Assembly (NCBI RefSeq): GCF_900177615.1
Contig: NZ_FXAP01000002.1
Span: 620,001 to 684,000, forward strand
Direction of reading: 5' to 3'
DNA: 64,000 bases
Source: Plantibacter flavus
GTDB taxonomy: Bacteria > Actinomycetota > Actinomycetes > Actinomycetales > Microbacteriaceae
The position numbers were made by a program, and so were the translations under genes. The notes beneath the pieces are model-generated. The model had not been told where the DNA came from and did not search any database. It saw only the letters and a program-made list of their open reading frames with translations. The stretch's first letter is position 1. Each line of letters starts with the position of its first letter. Of this stretch, positions 59,427 to 64,000 are shown piece by piece.

Positions 59427-60644
59427 TCAGGAACCTCCCCGCCGACGACGGGCCCGTGCGCCGAACTCGTCCAGCGCCTGCAGGACCTCGCTGGCCTGCC
59501 AGTGGCGGTTCCGTCGGCCGGCGCTGGACTGGACGAGGATCCCGGCGTCGACGAGCTTCTGCACCGAGGCGTCCGCCGTCGAGAAGTGCAGCCCCAGGGC
59601 CGATGCCACCAGCGATGTCGTGATCACCGGCTGCCGCAGGAGCAGTTGCTTCAGACGCTCCACGGATGAGTCGCTGCGCACCTTCACGGTTTCATCCCAC
59701 CGCTCTGCGATCGACGTGATCTCGCGCTCCAGCGTTCGACCGTTGGCGACCGCCGCGTATGCGGCTTCCGTCATCGTCTCGACGATCGGGCGCACGTCAC
59801 CGGACCGGTACGCCGTGAGCGCGCGGAAGTAGTGGTCCGTGTCGCCGAGCAGGCCGGCGGACATGGGTACAGTGACGTTCCTCGTCACGTCAGCTGCCCG
59901 CAGCATGCCCTGCACGAGCGCGCGGCCAGTGCGTCCGTTGCCGTCCGGGAAGGGGTGGATCGTCTCGAACTGAGCGTGAGCGATCGCGATCTGCGCCATG
60001 ACGGGCACATCGAGACGGTTCGCGAACGTCATCACATCCGCCATGAGCTCAGGCACACGATCCTGGTGCGGGGGGACGAACGCAGCGCCGTGCGGCGAGA
60101 AGCCGGTTCCGCCGATCCACACCTGGTCGTCGCGCCACCGACCCACGATGTCGGGATCGGACCGCTCCAGCAGTGCGCGGTGCATCGTGAGGATCGCCTC
60201 GGGGTCCAGGTGATCCGCCAGCGCCACGGCCGCCTCCATGGCGGCGACGTTCTGCACGACGAGCTTGGCGTTGACCGACGTCGAGTCGCCGATCTCTGCG
60301 AGGGCCACCTGCTTCGCGCTCGAGGTGAGATGCTCCACCTCGGAGCTCGATGCGCTCTCGGTCCGCAGCAGGATCGACGAGAACGGTGCCGCGAGCGTGC
60401 CGACCTCGGCGTCGAAGCGGGTCAGCTCGCGGCCGGCGTCCTCGCTTGCGGCCACGAGATCCGCGGGCAGCTCGACAGACAGATCCGCGATGAAGGGTGG
60501 GACTGCCGCCTGGTATGGGCCCGCGGCCAACCTGCGGCGTCGCTTGGATGCGACCGCGTCGCTGTCGTGCGTCCATGGACGCGGTTCGTAGCTCGTCGAG
60601 GGCCAGAACCTCTCCGACTCCGTGGAGTCAGTATCCGACATCAT
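59427..60644 (-). CDS. Fic-family protein, full length
   Basis: This is a 405-residue class II-type Fic protein. An N-terminal Fic_N domain contains LRTESASSSEVEHLTSSAKQ (about 93-112), the region of the inhibitory helix, but the residue after Glu is His instead of Gly/Asn. The Fic core is HPFPDGNGRTGR (H230 onward), fully conserved. The C-terminal winged helix (LLLRQPVITTSLVASALGLH, VQKLVDAGILVQ) may bind its own promoter. AAGGGGG precedes the double ATG. An inverted repeat TTATTCGG/CCGAATAA overlaps the promoter region. Confidence 0.9.
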   Translation of the reverse strand: MMSDTDSTESERFWPSTSYEPRPWTHDSDAVASKRRRRLAAGPYQAAVPPFIADLSVELPADLVAASEDAGRELTRFDAEVGTLAAPFSSILLRTESASSSEVEHLTSSAKQVALAEIGDSTSVNAKLVVQNVAAMEAAVALADHLDPEAILTMHRALLERSDPDIVGRWRDDQVWIGGTGFSPHGAAFVPPHQDRVPELMADVMTFANRLDVPVMAQIAIAHAQFETIHPFPDGNGRTGRALVQGMLRAADVTRNVTVPMSAGLLGDTDHYFRALTAYRSGDVRPIVETMTEAAYAAVANGRTLEREITSIAERWDETVKVRSDSSVERLKQLLLRQPVITTSLVASALGLHFSTADASVQKLVDAGILVQSSAGRRNRHWQASEVLQALDEFGARARRRRGGS

Positions 60645-60653
60645 GCTGCCCCC

Positions 60654-60685
60654 TTATTCGGGTTTATTCATCTTACACCGAATAA
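60654..60685. promoter_or_regulatory. Inverted repeat before the Fic gene
   Basis: TTATTCGG (60654-60661) and CCGAATAA (60678-60685) are a perfect 8-bp inverted repeat with a 16-bp AT-rich spacer, 10 bp upstream of the Fic start codon. Fic proteins with a winged-helix tail can autoregulate; this is the likely site. Confidence 0.5.
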
Positions 60686-60789
60686 CAGGGCGGATACCTG
60701 AGGATTCCTCGCAACCTCGCGGTCGCACCCTGCGCGGGCGTTCGCGATCCTTCCCGAAGCGATCCGACGAGTGCGATGCGATTCTTCCT

Positions 60790-60881
60790 GGCCGAACCGC
60801 GCCGGTCACAATCGGCTCGGCGAATGGGGACCGCTCACCATCGAGTGTCACCGTGCCCCGGGGCGTCCGTTCGATCGGCAA
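60790..60881 (-). pseudogene. Remnant of a cupin gene 5' end
   Basis: The minus strand reads MPIERTPRGTVTLDGERSPF, matching the start of the intact cupin at 62116-62460 (SPIERTTLSTVTLEGAPSFA), and the DNA itself is similar over about 70 bp. The rest of the cupin domain, including the metal-binding His, is missing. It indicates a partial duplication around the MerR gene. Confidence 0.5.
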
Positions 60882-60975
60882 GTCGTCTCGCGGGGGACGG
60901 CCGCGGGTCGACTTGCACCTGCCGTAGCGTCATGTGGTGCAGTGGACGTCTCCCGCCCACCGAGGAAGGCCCCAC

Positions 60976-61863
60976 ATGTTCTCGTCCTTCACCCCGCCGC
61001 GCCAGGTCACGATCGGAGGCGCCGCCGCGTTCGTCGGCACCACGCCACGGGCGATCCGTCACTACCACCAGATCGGTCTGCTCCCTGAGCCCGAGCGGGG
61101 GAGTGACGATCGCCGCCGCTACGGCTACGAGGAGATGATCCGGTTGCTGTGGATCCGCCGGATGGCGGACGCCGGCATCGCCCTCGACGACATCCGCGAC
61201 GCCTTCTCGGACGGCGGCGCCGACACCGACGACGATGTCGCGCGCATCCTCGACCGCTTGGAGGGCTCTCTCGTCGCTCGGCAGGCGGAACTCGAGCAGC
61301 AGCGGACCGCCGTGCAGCGCATGCGTGTGCAGGGCAGCCGGTTGGGGCTGCTCTCCGACGTCGTGAGCGACCGCCTCGCACACCTGCCCGAGGGCGCTCT
61401 GCGGCAGGACGACCTGGACACCCTGCTCGTGACCGAACGGATCTTCGGCGGGCTCGGCGCGTCCGTCCAGGCGTCGCGCTTCATCGCCTTGGCCAGCCAC
61501 CCGGAGCTGCGGGAGGAGTCCGACCGGGTCGATGCCGCCGAAGCAGCACTCGACGACACGGTCGCGGTCGACGACCCTCGCGTGGCGGAGGTCGCCGCCG
61601 AACGGCATGCCTTCGAGACGGCCCTCCGCACGGTCATCGAGGACTCCGGACTGGCGCAGGACGACGACGACCGCTTCGACGCGTGGGACGAGTCGCACCC
61701 TCTTCCTGACGATGAGGACGGCGCAGGCTCGACGTGCGGCTCGACGAGCCTCACCGAGGCCGTCCGGATGATGCCCTACGACTTCTCCCGCGCACGCCTG
61801 CGGTGCATGGAACTGGTGCTGGAACTCGACGCGCTCGACCTCGCGCCACCAGCCGAACGCTGA
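60976..61863 (+). CDS. MerR-family transcriptional regulator
   Basis: This is a 295-residue regulator. The N-terminal winged helix (VTIGGAAAFVGTTPRAIRHY, HQIGLLPEPERG, YGYEEMIRLLWIRRMADAGI) is followed by the MerR coiled coil (residues about 80-120) and a long C-terminal effector domain of unknown ligand. GAGGAAGG precedes the ATG at 60976; a GTG at 60934 lies upstream without a site. No thiol or metal-binding Cys cluster is seen, so it is not a typical metal sensor. Confidence 0.87.
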   Translation: MFSSFTPPRQVTIGGAAAFVGTTPRAIRHYHQIGLLPEPERGSDDRRRYGYEEMIRLLWIRRMADAGIALDDIRDAFSDGGADTDDDVARILDRLEGSLVARQAELEQQRTAVQRMRVQGSRLGLLSDVVSDRLAHLPEGALRQDDLDTLLVTERIFGGLGASVQASRFIALASHPELREESDRVDAAEAALDDTVAVDDPRVAEVAAERHAFETALRTVIEDSGLAQDDDDRFDAWDESHPLPDDEDGAGSTCGSTSLTEAVRMMPYDFSRARLRCMELVLELDALDLAPPAER

Positions 61864-61992
61864 GTCGTCGACCGCGATCCTCCGTGTACCGCATCGTCCA
61901 GACGGCCGCCACCGGCGTCATCGCCGACGTGGGCCTGGCTGCTTCCGTCTACGGACTCACGTCCTGCGTCGCGTCAGCTCACACGGTGCGAT

Positions 61993-62024
61993 GACGGGCC
62001 CCGGGAGACCGCTCGGGGCCCGTC
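61993..62024 (+). terminator. Terminator after the MerR gene
   Basis: GACGGGCCCCG (61993-62003) pairs perfectly with CGGGGCCCGTC (62014-62024), loop 10 nt. The region 61864-61992 before it contains a short GTG-started frame (VYRIVQTAATGVIADVGLAA) that I cannot support as a gene. Confidence 0.65.
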
Positions 62025-62054
62025 CGCGGTCAGGCCCGGATTCGTGCGAGCCCG

Positions 62055-62077
62055 ACACCTCCGACACCTCCGACACC
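62055..62077 (+). repeat. Short tandem repeat CGACACCTC
   Basis: A 9-bp unit is repeated about 2.5 times (CCGACACCTCCGACACCTCC, then GACACC) in the gap between the MerR terminator and the cupin gene. It has no obvious function. Confidence 0.6.
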
Positions 62078-62115
62078 GACCGTCATGTCCACGCCCGGTG
62101 CCGCTTGGTCGGACG

Positions 62116-62460
62116 TCAGGCGGGCGCTTCGCCCATCGTCAGTTCCGGCTCGACGCCGGCCGGCATCGGGAACCAGGCGAGGAAGGTGACGCCCTCGTCG
62201 GTCGCGTCGAAGACGATCGTCTCGTTCGCCGGCTCGTGGAAGGTGTCGCCGGCGCGCAGGACGGTCTGCGGTCCGGCCCCCACTTGGAAGTCCACGGAGC
62301 CGGTCTCGATGGTGCCGAAGACCGGGCCGTTGTGCCAGTGCGCCCCGACGTGGTGGTCGGGGGCGATCGTGATGCGTCGCACTTCGACGGAGGCGAAGCT
62401 CGGGGCCCCTTCGAGCGTCACCGTGCTCAGGGTCGTTCGTTCGATCGGGGATTCACTCAT
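62116..62460 (-). CDS. Cupin-domain protein
   Basis: This is a 114-residue single-domain cupin. The first cupin motif HHVGAHWHNGPVFGTIETGS (about 40-58) has the two metal-binding His and the Glu, and the second is near GDTFHEPANE with the third His. The start is ATG 62460 (MSESPIERTT), with only a weak ribosome-binding site. Small cupins of this kind are often ligand-binding or quercetinase-like; no substrate can be inferred. Confidence 0.85.
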   Translation of the reverse strand: MSESPIERTTLSTVTLEGAPSFASVEVRRITIAPDHHVGAHWHNGPVFGTIETGSVDFQVGAGPQTVLRAGDTFHEPANETIVFDATDEGVTFLAWFPMPAGVEPELTMGEAPA

Positions 62461-62672
62461 GGGTCGATGATGCCAGTGGGCGGTGGTCGTCGATGCTGAA
62501 GGACGGGCCCGTTGGTCAGGAACGGAGACGTGTGCCCCGCTGTCTCTCCGGACCCTAATCATCCGAGGCAGGCTCTCGTCGGGGTGATGACCTGCCCGGA
62601 GCATAGCTCCAGTGAGGACGCCGTGTCCGATCGGATCTGCGGGCCCCTGGTCTCAGCCCGATCGTCGAGGAC

Positions 62673-63590
62673 TCAGACCAGGTGACCCACCGTGACACTC
62701 TCCAGCTCGGCGCGGGTGAGTTTGACTCGGGCCAGCCGGATCCGCTGCCCGGCCTTCACCGGTCGCGGAAGGGCCACGGTGAGCCATCCCTCGTCCTGCG
62801 CCCCGAACACGCAACCCTCCGCGTGAGGGAACACCGTCGTCGCGGGGATGCTGCGCAAGACGCCGATCTGCTGTTTGAGCACCGCCAGGCGGTGGATGTC
62901 GAATGCTCGCGCCACCGTGGCCGCGCGGACCGTGCGCAGGGCGCCTGCGAACACCCACGTCGGCATCCGTGGGCCTGAGATCAGCATGAACGGCTTCTGG
63001 AGGTCACGAGCGCGAGCCTCACCCCTGCCGCCGACCAGGCGCTGATCGTAGGTGATGGTCGGGGAACCCTCGCCACCCCATTCGGCGAGGCCGGTCGGTG
63101 CCTGCAGGGCGACCCAGCCGTCCTTGCGGAAGATCCCGAACTCTCGCCGGAGACGCACCTGGATCGACACCAGCGAGATGGCGATCAACAGGACGCCCGC
63201 GGTGACCCACCCCGCCACGGCCGGCCTCGAGAACCACTCCCCGAGCACGCCGATGCCCGGCGCGGATGCGGCAGTGAAGGCGTCGACGAGGCCGAAGATC
63301 TGAGGGATCAGGAACGGGATCCCGAGCACCAGCCCGAGTATGGAGTACTCGGCTTCGGTCTTCAGCCGGCGCCGGAAGCCGCGGAAGGTGCTGATCTCCT
63401 GCTCGATGCTCCACCGCAACTCGTCGAGGCGGCGAGGATCGACGCTCGCTTCCCAATCCGGGCCGAGCCAGCCGCGCACCGGCCCACTGTCGTTCCGAGG
63501 AATGCTCACAGCACCCAGGGTAGAGGCACTGCCGCACTGCTCGACGAGTGGCCGGGAGACGTGTTCCCCCTCAGGGACCGGTTGCGACAT
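62673..63590 (-). CDS. Membrane protein of unknown function
   Basis: This is a 305-residue protein with two membrane helices (about residues 84-104 and 126-150) separated by a short loop, a cytoplasmic N-terminus and a C-terminal soluble domain of about 150 residues. The soluble domain has a long helix (ALRTVRAATVARAFDIHRLA) and a beta-rich end (HAEGCVFGAQDEGWLTVALP). ATG 63590 has no strong ribosome-binding site; GTG 63509 is an alternative. No family is recognised. Confidence 0.72.
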   Translation of the reverse strand: MSQPVPEGEHVSRPLVEQCGSASTLGAVSIPRNDSGPVRGWLGPDWEASVDPRRLDELRWSIEQEISTFRGFRRRLKTEAEYSILGLVLGIPFLIPQIFGLVDAFTAASAPGIGVLGEWFSRPAVAGWVTAGVLLIAISLVSIQVRLRREFGIFRKDGWVALQAPTGLAEWGGEGSPTITYDQRLVGGRGEARARDLQKPFMLISGPRMPTWVFAGALRTVRAATVARAFDIHRLAVLKQQIGVLRSIPATTVFPHAEGCVFGAQDEGWLTVALPRPVKAGQRIRLARVKLTRAELESVTVGHLV

Positions 63591-63645
63591 CCGCTTGAGG
63601 AAGCTATCTTCCTATAAACACGTTCCATGACCATTGGGGGAGATG

Positions 63646-64000
63646 ATGATTCGCAAGAAGATCCTGGTACTGCTCACGTCCGGGCTGGTGGTCGCCGGCG
63701 GTCTCGGCGGCGTGGCGGCGCAGGCCGTGGCGAGCTCCGCGGAGGCGCCGGCCGAGGCGACCGCGACGCCCGCCGAGACAGAGACCGTGACGCCGACGGC
63801 GACGCCGGCCGCGACCACGCCTCCGACCGAGTCCACGCATATCGACGAGTTCTACCTGCAGGGCCTGTGGCAGCGCTTCTTCGAGGTGGGCAAAGCCGCG
63901 ATGGCGTCCTGCATGACCGAGGCGGGGTTCGGGTTCGACGACACCAGCTTCGACGGGATGCCGCCAGGCCTGAGCACGGCCGACCAGGACGCCTGGCAGG
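63646..64000 (+). CDS. Secreted protein, cut off by the window end
   Basis: The protein begins with a signal peptide (MIRKKILVLLTSGLVVAGGL, cleavage after AVASSA near residue 30), then a low-complexity Ala/Thr/Pro linker (about 30-60). A conserved-looking domain starts FYLQGLWQRFFEVGKAAMAS and CMTEAGFGFDD. GGGGGAG precedes the double ATG (63643/63646). The frame is open at base 64000, so the 3' part is missing. Function unknown; extracellular or membrane-associated. Confidence 0.75.
   Translation, partial: MIRKKILVLLTSGLVVAGGLGGVAAQAVASSAEAPAEATATPAETETVTPTATPAATTPPTESTHIDEFYLQGLWQRFFEVGKAAMASCMTEAGFGFDDTSFDGMPPGLSTADQDAWQ

Larger units (their letters stand above)
60645..60975. other. Divergent promoter region with a cupin-gene fragment
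   Basis: This stretch contains the Fic-gene operator candidate, a short minus-strand remnant of a cupin gene (60790-60881), and the upstream region of the MerR gene. I see no intact gene. Confidence 0.45.

Noticed and set aside
61884-61994. A 36-codon GTG-started frame after the MerR gene
   Set aside because: It has natural-looking composition but no ribosome-binding site, and the GC-rich terminator arm overlaps its end, so it is not supported.

Overview
The window is high-GC DNA with strong Shine-Dalgarno sites, frequent ATGA gene overlaps and no RNA genes that I could recognise. The gene content points to an actinobacterium, probably of the Microbacteriaceae: an actinobacterial type IV pilus cluster, a DUF7882-type small protein, sortase-anchored YVTN propeller proteins, a CGNR regulator and many FCD-type GntR regulators. 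The genus cannot be settled from sequence reading alone.

Layout. 0-8 kb: a stand-alone class B penicillin-binding protein, a small secreted protein, a DUF7882 protein without its usual start codon, a PutP-type Na+/proline symporter and an LPATG-anchored beta-propeller/Ig-like surface protein. 8-27 kb: a complete type IV pilus operon (pilB, pilT, pilC, major pilin, three pilin-like proteins, pilD, pilM, pilN, pilO and an HTH-like protein). It is bracketed by three related GntR/FCD regulators, a TetR regulator and a second wall-anchored propeller protein, so this looks like a pilus/adhesin island. 27-36 kb: a PLP lyase plus ornithine-cyclodeaminase pair (EutBC-like), then a MacAB-type export system with a lipoprotein and an OmpR/histidine kinase pair.

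36-61 kb is an accessory region rich in conflict-type genes and mobile-element debris. It has a decayed LuxR copy, a truncated serine recombinase, an IS5-type transposase stub and three copies of a repeat that resembles IS21-type ends. Among these lie: an AAA+ ATPase / DUF6414-like / membrane-protein operon; a HEPN-motif (DUF5677-like) protein; a RelE-type toxin-antitoxin pair with a clear operator; a Cys-rich TPR protein; a second, large HEPN-motif protein; a three-gene unit with a Cys/His/Asp domain; an AAA ATPase facing a PIN-domain nuclease; a Fic protein split by one in-frame stop codon; and a second intact Fic protein. 58-64 kb otherwise holds ordinary genes: a CGNR regulator divergent from an alpha/beta hydrolase, a MerR regulator, a cupin, a membrane protein and a secreted protein cut off by the window end.

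The best candidates for an undescribed system are the AAA+/DUF6414/membrane operon with its neighbours (38.4-45.0 kb), the split Fic pair (56.3-57.6 kb) and the Cys/His/Asp three-gene unit (50.6-51.8 kb).
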